The position numbers and the translations under genes were made by a program. From contig OZ026557.1 in NCBI GenBank assembly GCA_964020155.1, positions 1,020,001-1,084,000 on the forward strand: DNA of 64,000 bases, given 5' to 3'. Source of the stretch: Chondrilla cf. caribensis (Eukaryota; Porifera; Demospongiae; Chondrillida; Chondrillidae). The notes beneath the pieces are model-generated. The model ran no database searches, was not told the DNA's origin, and saw nothing but the letters and a program-made list of their open reading frames with translations. Shown here in pieces: positions 51,657 to 64,000 of this stretch; within the stretch, counting starts at the first letter, position 1; each line of letters starts with the position of its first letter.

Positions 51657-51679
51657 ACTGCTATCAATTTCTCCTGTAG

Positions 51680-51862
51680 GATTCCAAGTTTGGATTTGGA
51701 GGTAGAAAGAAAGGACTGAAAAGAAACACATCTTCTTCCTCAGCTGACATGAGCCAGTTCAATTCATCTGTAAACAGTAAACCATCAAGTAAGGGAAAGG
51801 TTGCCAAGAGACCAGGAAAGAATAACAGGTTGAAAATGAAGCAAAGATAGCGAAGATGTTTA
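51680..51862 (+). pseudogene. EBP2 exon 8 relic (next to SSC13)
   Basis: Full-length copy of exon 8 with TAG at 51848-51850 (CAG in the real gene), and the original stop is mutated (TGTTTA). Confidence 0.82.
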
Positions 51863-51961
51863 TTACTGTTTTTATTGAAAATTGTCATAATAGTATCGAA
51901 TTATTCACTTAATGCATTGATGATAAGTATGAAATTAAAGAAGATCTAGAGTACATGTGTA

Positions 51962-52209
51962 CAGTGGAACCTCTTTTCATCAAGGTCACTTTGTGAATTT
52001 TAGTCCTTATTAAAGAGATTTACTCAATTCAGAAGTCATTTAATACACCACAGTACTATACTGGGACACAGAATGGTGTCCTTACTGTAGAGGTTCCCTC
52101 AGTTCAGAGGTCACTTAATATACACTACAGTATCACACTGGGGCACAGAATGGTGTCTAGGTTTCTGCAATTCAGAGGTTTGTAATAGAGAGAGGTTTGT
52201 ATTACACTG
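51962..52209. mobile_element. CAGTGGAACCTC element downstream of SSC13
   Basis: Same element at the same site as 27182-27429, so it predates the SSC5/SSC13 duplication. Confidence 0.7.
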
Positions 52210-52471
52210 TATAGTAATATTGATATCATGCAATATTCAATGCATGCTGTAGACAATTTGTACTACATTGGTTTATGACAAGAATAATCACTTATATCAG
52301 CAGCTATGTTAATGAAACTACAGCTAAATTAAATTGTGCATACTATACTATATTATTGTATGTACTTAATAATATCTGTTAAGATTAGTAATGCAGATAG
52401 TAGTAATTAAAGTTATGGCCTATACTAAACTTTATTTGAGAGACTTTTGAGTTCTTTGTGTTTCGTTAGAA

Positions 52472-53563
52472 TCACTTGGTGCACACAGCACACGTGAGTG
52501 GTTTGTCTGCTGCATAAGGTGGGCAAGTCAGCCCTGTATCACAGTGGACATTCATTAGGTAGTTCACTGAAGGGAATGGCGCATATTTCTTTGCTGATTC
52601 ACCAATCCTGTCGGCACAAATGGTATCTTTGCGTGGACGATTATTTTCAGTTATTTCTGACATCAGATAGCCGTTGTACTCGAGTGTCCATCCAGTGGGA
52701 CAGGAATGCCTTGCTGGAATAGTGAGAATAGTGGGTCTTTCCACATAGCAGGCAGCGCAGGGGACTTCTAAACCTAAACGGTTGCTCAAAGGAACTGAGG
52801 AAGGTCCGTAAACTTCATAGCGTATTCCCCAAAGAGTTCCTTGGTGGCTCTTCAGTGTATCTCCAGGGAAGTATTCCGGGTCTTTTGGCAGACAGAGTGT
52901 CTGGTCTGATCCTCCATCAAGGTCGTACTTACTTCCACTAGCTAATCCATTGTAGATTGTTTCAGCTCCTGGTGGACACACGCTACGGCCCCACCTCACA
53001 TACGTGGATCCTCCTGTTTTCACCTCCATGCATCCACGTTTCTGTCTGTTCCCGTGTCCATCTGATAAAATGCATAAAATATAAATACCTCAAATAAAAT
53101 TAATAGCAATAAACTACGTAGTGACACTTTTCATTTTGAAATGTACATTTCCATTCTAAAAGGCATCAAGCTGTGATCCACAAATTTGCAAACCCAAAAG
53201 GACAAATTGAGATCAAAGGATCCAATACATGTAATTTGAATACTAAATAATGTCATAATAATCAATTTGTTCAATAAATTCCCAACTGATGCAGCTGACC
53301 ACTTCGGGTGTATAAATTCATGAACCATAGCCTGATCCTTTTCAAAATGAAATTGTACTGTAAACTAGTGTATAGTATAGTAACAGAGATAATCTCCTTT
53401 AGTCTCCCCCCACCCTCTCCATGCAGCCTCTCTTTCCATCTCATTTGTCAGTTTAGAACATACCTTCATTTTCACCCAGTTCTCTCTCTAAATTAGCTGA
53501 GATGACTTCAGCGAGTGCCACAAAGAGAAAGAAGGCAACAAGAACACTCTTCTTGTCCATCAT
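52472..53563 (-). CDS. SSC13: collagen-less SSC protein, twin of SSC5
   Basis: Exon 1 is 53464-53563 and exon 2 is 52472-53061, 229 aa. RQKR site, then a Cys, no Gly-X-Y, then the 10-Cys domain ending CAVCTK. The protein is nearly identical to SSC5, and introns and both flanks match as well. An EBP2 exon 7/8 relic lies 0.6 kb from its 3' end. Confidence 0.87.
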
Positions 53564-53614
53564 CGCAGTTTTTAATTGTCCAGGCTTGAGTTGACGGAGT
53601 GTTCAACCTTGGCT

Positions 53615-53623
53615 CCTTTTATA
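53615..53623 (-). promoter_or_regulatory. TATA box of SSC13
   Basis: TATAAAAGG on the minus strand, 52 bases upstream of the first ATG of SSC13. Confidence 0.7.
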
Positions 53624-53629
53624 CTTGCT

Positions 53630-54420
53630 GGACCAGATGTAGTGGTGGGCCGGGCTTACTAATACTCATCTCATTTGTCTGCTGTATGTGTGTGTCTACT
53701 GTATGTATATGACCTCAGTACTTCGCTTTGATACATACGTCACTGGGAAAAAAACAGGATAATTATTTATAGTTCAGTAACTTATCAGGATAATTACTTA
53801 CAGGTCAGTAATTTATCCGGATGATCTATTCTTCACTAGGATGTATTAGTGTCTGACAATGTCTGATTCCCCCTGGGCCATATCCTGGAGCAAGTTTTGA
53901 AAACTTAATGTATATGTTTGCTGACATTGGAGATATAGTTTATTCTCATGGTCCTTGTGGATAGGTACTTCAACACAACATGCATCACTCCAATACTAGT
54001 AATCCCAGTTTCAAATGGCCTCGTGTTGTTTCAATGATAGCTGCATGTGCATGCTAAGACACTGTGTTTCCAGGACTGTGCTACGTACATATCCAGAGGA
54101 ATCTCATGTGAATGGACTATAATCTGACATGAGCATATATAGGTTGATCAAGGAAGAAAAGAGGGGGGTGCATCACCTGTCCATGTAGTTTATCCCTCTT
54201 CAATAGTCATATTATGGAGGTAGCCAGCACCAGAGGATCTATGCCAGCACCACACAAACCTTTCAAAAAAGTCAGTAGAGTTTATTGTGGTGCATGAACT
54301 AGCTCCCGAATATGGTAATTTGTTACAGATTCACCTGTAATGGCAATGGCTCGTTATATGTACAGACATCCCTCCAATGAATATCGTTAAATTCCGTATG
54401 ATCAGTAATTATTCATACTA
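53630..54420. repeat. SSC upstream spacer, right duplicate
   Basis: A single copy upstream of SSC13 of the block that is tandemly doubled upstream of SSC5. Confidence 0.75.
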
Positions 54421-54999
54421 TGAATTTCATTATATCCTTTTTAAATGACATTGTGCAAGTACAGACAACCACATGTATACTGTACACCAGTACAATCCAT
54501 TGTCGGGGTTGATCTGGTTCTTCACATGGCCATGGGGAATAAAGACAGCCATTTCCTCGCAGCGGGGAGTAGTCCTGAAGAACAGAGAATGTAAGTATAA
54601 CACCCTTACCAATGTTTGTCTGTAGTTGAAGGGTTACCTCCTTGAAGGAGCTCAGAACTTTGCACTTGTGAAAAATCTGCTGTAGAGCCTACCGTGTAAA
54701 GATGAGTATTCGTAGGATTGCTTCACGCTGATCAACATACAACAGATAAACACCTCACAGCCATGGCCATTCTTCTCCCTATAAGGAGATGCTGTTATGA
54801 ATACCATTCTCAAACTATTAGGGGCCCACAAAGTAACATGCATGCATCGTACATATATACATACATATGAAATGCAATCCTATAATATTATGTTATGTAC
54901 ATTGTATATGCATGCTATGTATATATGTTAATCGTGGTATTTGTCACCAATCTATAATTTTATCAAAATCTTGAAATTAAATCACTCAATAAGACTATG

Positions 55000-55107
<108 letters not shown>

Positions 55108-55157
55108 ACTACATACAGTACAAATGTACAGATACATATACATAGACTAGACACTGA

Positions 55158-57568
55158 CCACGGCCTCTCCTGTGTGCACATAATGCATCATAGATCTAAT
55201 ACGATACACAGACACACTTCTTGAACTAACACGGTCCTATTGAAACAAAAATGATATGTTTTGTTGCTGATGAAAATTCTCTGAGGTGTCCATATAGCAC
55301 ATAGCATTGTACATTTTTATGTACATTTCAATATAAGTGTAATATGCCTTGTGGTGACCACTCAGGTGATTTGACACCACGTTGCTGGTCGCCAAGGGCC
55401 ACCCAGTGTCTGTGCCAAACTCACCTACACAATTTAGGATGCATACAAACCGTCTTGAGTTTGCTATGGGCCTCGTGGTGACAAGCAAAAAATGTCAATT
55501 TTTATGCTTGTCACCACGGTCTCTCCTGTGTGCACATAATGCAACATAGATCTAATATGAATGCACGGACACACTCCTGGAACTAATACGGTCCTTTTGA
55601 TAACAAAAATGATATGTTTTGTTGCTTATTAGAAATTCTACCAGGTGTCCATATGGCACATAGCATTATACATTTTTATGTACATTTCAATATAAGTGTA
55701 ATATGCCTTGTGGTGATCGCCGTGGTGATTTGACACCACATTGCTGGTCACCAAGGGCTGCCCAGTGCCCATGGGAAACTCACCAATATGATTTTGGATG
55801 CATACAAACCGTCTTGAGTGTGCTATAGGCCTCGTGGTGACAAGCAAAAAAAATGTAAAATTTTATGCTTGTCACCACGGCCTCTCCTGTGTGCACATAA
55901 TACATCATAGATCTAATACAAATGCACGGACACACTCCTGAAACTAATACAGTCCTTTTGATAACGAAAATGATAGGTTTTGTTGCTGATGAAAATTCTC
56001 TGAGGTGTCCATATGGCACATAGCATTATACATTTGTATGTACATTTCAATATAAGTGTAATATGCCTTGTGGTGATCACTCAGGTGTTTTGACATCACG
56101 TTGCTGGTCACCAAGGGCTGCCCAGTATCCGTGGTAAACTCACCAATACAATTTAGGATGCATACAAACCGTCTTGAGTGTGCTATAGGCCTCGTGGTGA
56201 CAAGCAAAAAAATGTAAAATTTTATGCTTGTCACCACAGTCTCTCCTGTGTGCACATAATGCATCATAGATCTAATATGAATGCACGAACACACTCCTGG
56301 AACTAATACGGTCCTTTTGATAATAAAAATGATATGTTTTGTTGCTGATTCAAAATTCTACCAGGTGTCCATATGGCACATAGCATTATACATTTGTATG
56401 TACATTTCAATATAAGTGTAATATGCCTTATGGTGATCACTCAGGTGATCTGACACCACGTTGCTGGTCGCCAAGGGCTACCCAATGTCCGTTCCAAACT
56501 CACCAACACAATATCGGATGCATACAAACCGACCTGAGTGTGCTATAGGCCTCGTGGTGACAAGCACAAAATATCAACATTCATGCTTGTCACCACGGCC
56601 TCTCCTGTGTGCACATAATGCATCATAGATCTAATACAAATGCACGGACACACTCCTGGAACTAATACGGTCCTTTTGATAACAAAAATGATATGTTTTG
56701 TTGCTGATCAAAAATTCTCTGAGGTGTCCATATGGCACATAGCATTATACATTTTTATGTACATTTCAATATAAGTGTAATATGCCTTGTGGTGATCACT
56801 CAGGTGATCTGACACCATGTTGCTGGTCACCAAGGGCTGCCCAGTGTCTGTGGCAAACTCACCACCACAGTATCGGATGCATACAAACCGACCTGAGTGT
56901 GCTATAGGCCTCGTGGTGACAAGCGAAATAATGTCAATTTTTATGCTTGTCACCACGGCCTCTCCTGTGTGCACATAATGCATCATAGATCTAATGCGAA
57001 TGCACGGACACACTCCTGGAACTAATATGGTCCTTTTGATAACAAAAATGATAGTTTTTGTTGCTGATCAAAAATTCTCTGAGGTGTCCATATGGCACAT
57101 AACATTATACATTTTATGTACATTTCAATATAAGTATAATACGCCTTGTGGTGATCACTCAGGTGATTTGACACCACGTTGCTGGTCGCCAATGGCTGCC
57201 AAATGTCCGTGCCGAACTCACCAACACAATTTGGGATGCATACAAACCGTCTTGAGTGTGCTATGGGCCTCGTGGTGACAAGCGAAATAATGTCAATTTT
57301 TATGCTTGTCACCATGGCTTCTCCTGTGTGCACAAAATGCATCATAGATCTAATACGAATGCACGGACACACTCCTGGAACTAATACGGTCCTTTTGATA
57401 ACAAAAATGATAGGTGTTGTTGATGATCAAAATTCTCAAAATATGGCACATAGCCTTATACATTTTTATGTACATTTCAATATAAGTGTAACACACCTTG
57501 TGGTGATCACTCAGGTAAGTTCACATTCCGTTGGTAGTCATCAAGGGCTGCACAGTGTCCGTGCCAAA
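55158..57568. repeat. About 360-bp satellite, right array (about 6.7 units)
   Basis: Same unit as 31258-32880. TAGATCTAAT recurs from 55191 at about 356-360-base steps. All units have the GTGGTGACAAGC / GCTTGTCACCAC hairpin. Confidence 0.9.
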
Positions 57569-58560
57569 CAAGATGGTGCTAAATGTTTTTCTCATATTTC
57601 TCCCCTATACATTGACTGTGATGCTATATGGCCATAATTTTGGCCATAGCACCACCGTGAATAACAAGGGTTACAAACACTCAAGAATATGGGAAGTGTT
57701 TCATAACTTAGTTCATATCTCCAGCTAGATTTGTTGAAAGTATCAGGGTGGCACGCTCCATCTGCCACGAGCTATGCAAGAAGGTGCCAAGTGTATTTTC
57801 GTCTATTCTCCCCCATACATTGACTGTCACAGTGGTGCTATGGCCAAAATTTGGCCATAGCACCACCTTGAATAACAAGGGTTACAAGGCACAGAAGAAT
57901 ATGGGAAGTGCTTCATAACTTAGTTCACATCTCGGGCTTGATTTATTGAAAACATCAGGGTGACATGATCCCTCTCCCACAAGCTATGCAAGATGGTGAT
58001 AAGTGTATTTTCCCCTATTCTTCCCTATACATTGACTGTGGTGCTATAGCCAAAACTTGGCCATAGCACCACCTTGAATAACAAGGGTTATAAAGCACAC
58101 AAAGAGATGGGAAGTGTTTCATAACTTAGTTCACATCCCCAGCAAGATATGTTGAAAATATCAGGATGACACATCCTCTCTCCCACGAGATATGCAAGAT
58201 GGTGCTAAGTGTATTTTCCCATATTCTCCCCCATACATTGACTGTGGTACTATTATGGCCACAATTTAGCCCCATAGCTAGATTTGGTGAGAATATCAAG
58301 GTGAAATCCCCCTCTCCCACAAGGTATGCAAAATCGTGCTAAGTGTTTTCCCCTATTCTCCCTGTACATTGACTGAGGTGCTATGACCAAAATTTGGCCA
58401 TAGCACCACCTTGAATAACAAGGGCTACAAAGCATGCAAGGATATGGGAAGTGTTTCATAACTTAGTTCACATCTCCAGCTAGATTTGTTGAAAATATCA
58501 GGGTGACACGCCCCCTCTCCCACGAGCTATGCAAGATGGTGCTAAGTGTTTTTCTTAGGT
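57569..58560. repeat. About 215-bp satellite, right array (about 5 units)
   Basis: Units with the palindrome GGTGCTATGGCCAAA-A-TTTGGCCATAGCACC (15-base arms), best seen near 57835. One unit (about 58250-58350) lacks it through an internal deletion. Confidence 0.88.
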
Positions 58561-58859
58561 AATTTCACATTCCTTTGCTGGTTACCAAGGGCTGCCCAGT
58601 GTCCATGGCAAACTCACTAATGTAATTTTGGATGCATGCACTATAGGCCTCACGTGACAAGCAAAAACATTAATGTCAAATTTTATTGCTTGTCACCACG
58701 ACATCTCCTATGTGCACGTGATGCATCATAGCTCAAGTACGAATGCACAGACACACTCCTGGAACTATATAGTACGGTCCTTCTGATAACAAAGAAAATG
58801 CGTTTTGTCGCCAAAGAAAAGTTCTCCCAAGTGCCGATATGCCACATATACGTAATTAT

Positions 58860-61800
58860 GCATATACCTTTGTATGTATGTAGGAAAGAAAATGCTAAGC
58901 ACATTTTTGGATAGCTTATGGGAAGGTGGGTATGTAAACTTCATACTTTTACAAGACTTAGTTAGGGACGTGAACTTACTTATGAAACAATTCCATCTCC
59001 GTAGCTAACCCATAACCCCAGATATTTTCGGAGGTATTTGATACTATTTCAATGTATGGGGAAATATAGGAGAGAAAACGCTTAGCACCTTTTTGAATAG
59101 CTGGTGGGGAAGTAGGTGTGTCAATTTGATATTTTTACCAGATCTAGCTGGGGACATGAACTAACTTATGAAACAAGTCCCATGTCAATTGGTGGCCCAT
59201 AACCCCAGCAACATTCGGAGGCGCTTAATATTATTTCAATGTATGGGAGAATACGTATAGGAGAGAAAATGCTAAGCACCTATTTAAATAGCTGGTGGGA
59301 AAGTGGGCGTGTCAATTTGATATTTTTACCAGATCTCTCAGGGGACGTGAACTAACTTATGAAACTAATCCCATCTCAAAATGTGGCCTGTAACCCCGGA
59401 TACATTTGGAGGTGCTTAATACTATTTCAATGTATGGGAAAATATAGGAGAGAAAACGCTAAGCACCTTTTTGAATAGCTGGTGGGGAAGTAGGTGTGTC
59501 AATTTGATATTTTTACCAGATCTAGCTGGGGACATGAACTAACTTATGAAACAAGTCCCATGTCAATTGGTGGCCCATAACCCCAGCAACATTCGGAGGC
59601 GCTTAATATTATTTCAATGTATGGGAGAATACGTATAGGAGAGAAAATGCTAAGCACCTATTTAAATAGCTGGTGGGAAAGTGGGCGTGTCAATTTGATA
59701 TTTTTACCAGATCTCTCAGGGGACGTGAACTAACTTATGAAACTAATCCCATCTCAAAATGTGGCCTGTAACCCCGGATACATTTGGAGGTGCTTAATAC
59801 TATTTCAATGTATGGGAAAATATAGGAGAGAAAACGCTAAGCACCTTTTTGAATAGCTGGTAGGGAAGTAGGTGTGGCAATCTGATATTTTTACCAGTCC
59901 TAGCTGGGGTCGTGAGCTAACCTATGAAACAAGTCCCATGTCAATTGGTGGCCCGTAACCCTGGATACATTCGTAGGTGCTTAATGCTATTTTAATGTAT
60001 GGGAGAATATATATTGAGATAATGTTAAGCACCTTTTTGAAAAGCTGGTGGGAAAGTGGGCGTGTCGATCTGATAATTTTACCAGATCTAGCTGGGGACA
60101 TGAACTAACTTATGAAACAAGTCCCATCTCAATAGCTGGCCCGTAACCCCAGATACATTTGGAGGTGCTTAATACTATTTCAATGAATGGGAAAATATAG
60201 GAGAGAAAACACTAAGCACCTTTTTGAATAGCTGATGGGAAAGTGGGCGTACCGTGTCAATCTGATATTTTTACCAGATCTAGCTGGGGACATGAACTAA
60301 CTTATGAAACAAGTCCCATGTCAATAGCTGGCCCATAACCCCAGATACATTTGGAGGTGCTTAATCCTATTTCAATGAATGGGAGAATATAGGAGAGAAA
60401 ACACTAAGCACCTTCTTGAATAGCTGATGGGAAAGTGGGCATGCCAATCTGATATTTTTACCAGATCTAGCTGGGGACGTGAACTAACGTATGAAACTAA
60501 TCCGATCTCAATAGCTGGCCTGTAACCCCTGATACATTCAGAGGTGCTTAATACTTTATCAATTTATGGGAGAGTACAGGAAAGAAAACGCTAAGCACCT
60601 TTTTAAATAGCTGATGGGAAAGTGCGCGTGTCAATCTGATAATTTACCAGATCTAGCTGGGGACATGAACTAACTTATGAAACTAATCCCATCTCAAAAA
60701 GTGGCCTGTAACCCCGGATACATTCGAAGGTGCTTAATACTATTGCAATGTATGGGAGAATATATTGGAGAAAACACTAAGCACCTTTTTGAATAGCTCA
60801 TGGCAAAGTGGGCGTGTCAATCTGATATTTTCACCAGACCTAGCTGGGGACGTGAACTAACCTATGAAACAAGTCCCATGTCAATTGGTGGCCTGTAACC
60901 CCAGATACATTCGAAGGTGCTTAAGGTTTTTCCAACGTATGGGAGCATATAGGAGAGAAAACGCTAAGCACCTTTTTGAATAGCTGATGGGAACATGGGT
61001 GTGTCAATTTGATATTTTTACCAGATCTAGCTGGGGACATGAACTAACTTATGAAACAAGTGCTATGTCAATTGGTGGACCGTAACCACAGTAACATTCG
61101 GAGGCGCTTAATATTATTTCAATGTATGGGAGAATACGTATAGGAGAGAAAATGCTAAGCACCTTTTTGAATAGCTGATGGGAAAGTGGGCGTGTCAATC
61201 TGATATTTTTACCAGATCTCTCAGGGGACGTGAACTAACTTATGAAACTAATCCCATCTCAAAATGTGCCTGTAACCCCGGATACATTCGGAGGTGCTTA
61301 ATACTATTTCAATGTATGGGAGAATGTGGGAGAGAAAATGCTAAGCACCATTTTGAATAGCTGATGGGAAAGTGGGCGTGTCAATCTGATATTTTTACCA
61401 GATCTCTCAGGGGACGTGAACTAACTTATGAAACTAATCCCATCTCAAAATGTGCCTGTAACCCCGGATACATTCGGAGGTGCTTAATACTATTTCAATG
61501 TATGGGAGAATATATTGGAGAAAACACTAAGCACCTTTTTGAATAGCTGATGGAAAAGTGGGCGTGTCAATTTGATATTTTTACCAGATCTAGCTGGGGA
61601 TGTGAACTAACTTATGAAACAAGTAACATCTCAATAGCTGGCCCGTAACCCCAGATACATTTGGAGGTGCTTAATACTATTTCAATGAATGGGAGAGTAT
61701 AGGAGAACGCTAAGCACCTTTTTGAATAGCTGATGGGAAAGTGGGCGTGTCAATCTGATATTTTTCACCAGATCTAGCTGGGGATGTGAACTAACTCATG

Positions 61801-62005
61801 AAACAAGTCCCATGTCAATAGCTGGCCCGTAACCCCAGATACATTTGGAGGTGCTTAATACTATTTCAATGAATGGGAGAATATAGGAGAGAAAACACTA
61901 AACACCTTTTTGAATAGCTGATGGGAAAGTGGGCGTGTCAATTTGATATTTTCACCAGATCTAGCTGGGGACATGAACTAACTTATGAAACAAGTCCCAT
62001 GTCAA
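58860..62005. repeat. 186-bp satellite, right array (about 17 units)
   Basis: Same unit as 33590-34860. Two-unit blocks are nearly identical (59064-59440 and 59441-59818), and a further pair stands at 61140-61520, showing local higher-order duplication. The right end joins relic EBP2 intron 7. Confidence 0.9.
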
Positions 62006-62094
62006 TTAATGTATGCATATACAGAGACATGCTTGTATGACCACATGCTTAATTAACAAGCATACATAATATGTACAAACATACGTACATACCT

Positions 62095-62103
62095 ACACAC
62101 ACA

Positions 62104-62143
<40 letters not shown>

Positions 62144-62224
62144 CACACACACGCACGCACGCACGCACACACACACACATGCACACACACACACACGCAC
62201 ACACACACACACACACACATACAC
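62095..62224. repeat. CACG/CA microsatellite
   Basis: A tract before the truncated EBP2 exon 8 relic; partner of 34955-35045. Confidence 0.9.
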
Positions 62225-62252
62225 ACCACTGCTATCAGCTTTTCTCCTGTAG

Positions 62253-62306
62253 GATTCCAAGTTTGGAATTGGTGGTAGAAAGAAAGGACTGGAAAGAAAT
62301 CATTTC
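62253..62306 (+). pseudogene. Truncated EBP2 exon 8 relic (next to SSC14)
   Basis: The first about 54 bases of exon 8 (FGIGGRKKGLERN), after which the sequence jumps to what lies at about 35988 in the SSC6 copy. Some 0.9 kb, including the rest of the exon, is deleted relative to that copy. Confidence 0.75.
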
Positions 62307-62732
62307 AATATTTCCATCTTAGTCTCTATCCAGTAACTTTCACCTATGATTCTGTATAATAATATTATTATATTTAGATATCCAAGTCCATTCATGTAAT
62401 GCCTGCCATGCCTGCATTGTTATAGTAATGTACATATATGGTTTAATTATTGATGATTTATGTTGAACCTTAGTTTGGTGCTGTATGCATATGAATCTTA
62501 ATAATTTACTGATCAGATTCAGAATAGGTATGATAACAATAATTATGCGTAATAGTTTCATACTACCAATACATGGTATAATGTACTACATTGCCTGGTA
62601 CAAATGTTAATTGTATGCTTAGAAAATTGGTATGTAAATATACCATATTACTGCAGTGTCCTATATTATGGCCTAGACAAAATTTTGAATTCGAAGTGTT
62701 ATGGGTGCTTCAATGTCGAACTGATACACCTT

Positions 62733-63588
62733 TTACTTTGAGCACACAGCACAAGTGAGTGGTTTGCTGGCTGTATAAGGTGGACAGACCAGCCCTTCAT
62801 CACAGTGGACATTCATGAGGTAGTTCACTGAAGGAAATGGCGTGTAGGATCCTGCTGATTCACCAATTCGGTCAGCACAAATGGTGTCTTTGCGGGGACG
62901 ATTGGATGTTGTTAATTCTGACATCAGATAGCCATTGTACTCTCTGGTCCATCCAGTGGGACAGGTGTACTTTGCTGGGATGGTGAGAATAGTGGACTTA
63001 GTGTTCACATAGCATACAGCACAGGGCATTTCCAGAGCTGAACGTTTGTTCAAAGGAACTGAGGCACTCCATGTGAAAATTTCGTAGCGTATTCCCCAAA
63101 GGGTTCCTGGGAGGCTTGTTAGTGTATCTCCAGGGAAGTATTCCGGGTCATTTGGCAGACAGAGTGTCTGGTCTGTTCCTCCTCCAAGGTTGTACTTACT
63201 TCCACTAGCTATTCCACTGTAGATTCTCTCAGCTCCTGGTGGACACACGGTACGACCCCATCTCACATATGTGGCTCCTCCTTTGTTGTTTTGTCTCTTG
63301 TTTCTAGAGACTGTAACAGTTAATTGTTAATCAAATATTCAATACAAATAAATATTCATTCAATAATTATAAGCTAGACATAAGTTAGTGCATAGTACAC
63401 ACATATAGCATACCAGACCATTCATCCCCTCTCTCACCTGTGAGTGTATTCTCTTCTACCAGTTCCAAATTATCTGGTTCATTATTTGTAGCCTTCAACT
63501 TGTTCACTTCCTGTTCTCCTTCTGTCATGACTACTCCAGTGAGGGCCACAAGGACAACAGAGATTAGAATCATTCTCCTCTTTTGCAT
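62733..63588 (-). CDS. SSC14: SSC protein that lost its collagen stretch by in-frame deletion
   Basis: Exon 1 is 63438-63588 (MQKRRMILISVVLVALTGVV) and exon 2 is 62733-63310, 242 aa. Exon 2 reads VSRNKRQNNKGGATYVRWGR: the convertase site joins straight to the cysteine domain. SSC6 has 150 more bases at this point, covering the Cys67 region and all 14 triplets. The deletion ends share GGAG, and the frame is kept. The rest of the 10-Cys domain is intact and very like SSC6. Upstream and downstream flanks match SSC6. Confidence 0.88.
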
Positions 63589-63658
63589 GATTGCTGTCCT
63601 TGGTAAAATCCAGTAGGCAGTATATTCAATACAATGATGTTTGGCTGAATTTTGGCAT

Positions 63659-63667
63659 CCTTTTATA
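63659..63667 (-). promoter_or_regulatory. TATA box of SSC14
   Basis: TATAAAAGG on the minus strand, about 71 bases upstream of the SSC14 ATG. Confidence 0.7.
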
Positions 63668-64000
63668 GACAGGGTTGTGAATCAGGTCACATAATTACCT
63701 CACACATTATGTTTTTCTTTACCCCAACAATTCCCTATTTTGAATAAATATGTGATGTGTGTGGGAACTTGTACTTCCAATTTGTTTGCCCCTCTCAGTG
63801 TGATCACTCCCTGTGTACAGTTTCAAATGTGTTGTTCCAATTGCACCTGTTATTACAAGGTGTATCCAGGATTGGGCTATGTACCAAGGGTAATCCCAAG
63901 GGAGTTGATCACAATCAATTTATGCATAAAAGGTTTATTGATATGTGGAATTCAATTTTATTAGGGGAATATTAATTTTGTAGGTGTGTAATCCATATAT

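Noticed and set aside
51305..51862. A second functional EBP2 gene
   Set aside because: Only exons 7 and 8 are present, exon 8 has an early stop, and no exons 1-6 lie upstream.

Overview
The window is eukaryotic nuclear DNA: interrupted genes with GT-AG introns, dense CA/GT and TACGTA-type microsatellites, short inverted-repeat elements and satellite arrays. The main gene family has a signal peptide, an optional short Gly-X-Y stretch and a C-terminal domain with 10-12 cysteines. I recognise this as the spongin short-chain collagen family (called SSC below). Its abundance suggests a demosponge, but the species is not determined. All exon boundaries were read by eye from splice signals and reading frame.

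Left end (1-15.8 kb): two conserved single-copy genes stand head to head across about 108 bp. On the minus strand is the 5' part of UBE4B (ubiquitin chain-elongation factor E4; six exons, running off the left edge). On the plus strand is a complete eight-exon EBP2/EBNA1BP2 gene (rRNA-processing factor, 315 aa). SSC1 lies antisense inside EBP2 intron 3.

From 16.4 kb to the right edge: 13 more SSC genes or pseudogenes, all on the minus strand, so 14 recognisable copies in the window plus smaller remnants. All but one keep a two-exon layout: exon 1 encodes a signal peptide and acidic propeptide, a phase-1 intron follows, and exon 2 encodes the rest. SSC8 has lost exon 1. Most copies have a TATA box about 50-85 bp upstream of the ATG. 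One set has a Gly-X-Y stretch (SSC1, 4, 6-12); another lacks it (SSC2, 3, 5, 13, and separately SSC14 through an in-frame deletion). SSC1, 2, 4, 5, 6, 9, 10, 11, 13 and 14 look intact. SSC7, 8 and 12 carry disabling changes and SSC3 is uncertain.

Fragments of EBP2 are scattered through the array. Five copies of EBP2 exon 8 (the real one and four relics) each lie 0.4-1.2 kb from the 3' end of an SSC gene, so the SSC array seems to have spread partly as a block carrying the EBP2 tail. About 23.9-37.8 kb and 49.8-64.0 kb are large diverged duplicates of each other. They include three related satellite families (about 360, 215 and 186 bp) sitting inside relic EBP2 intron 7 sequence. The likely biology is a fast birth-and-death cluster of secreted extracellular-matrix proteins beside a stable housekeeping gene pair.
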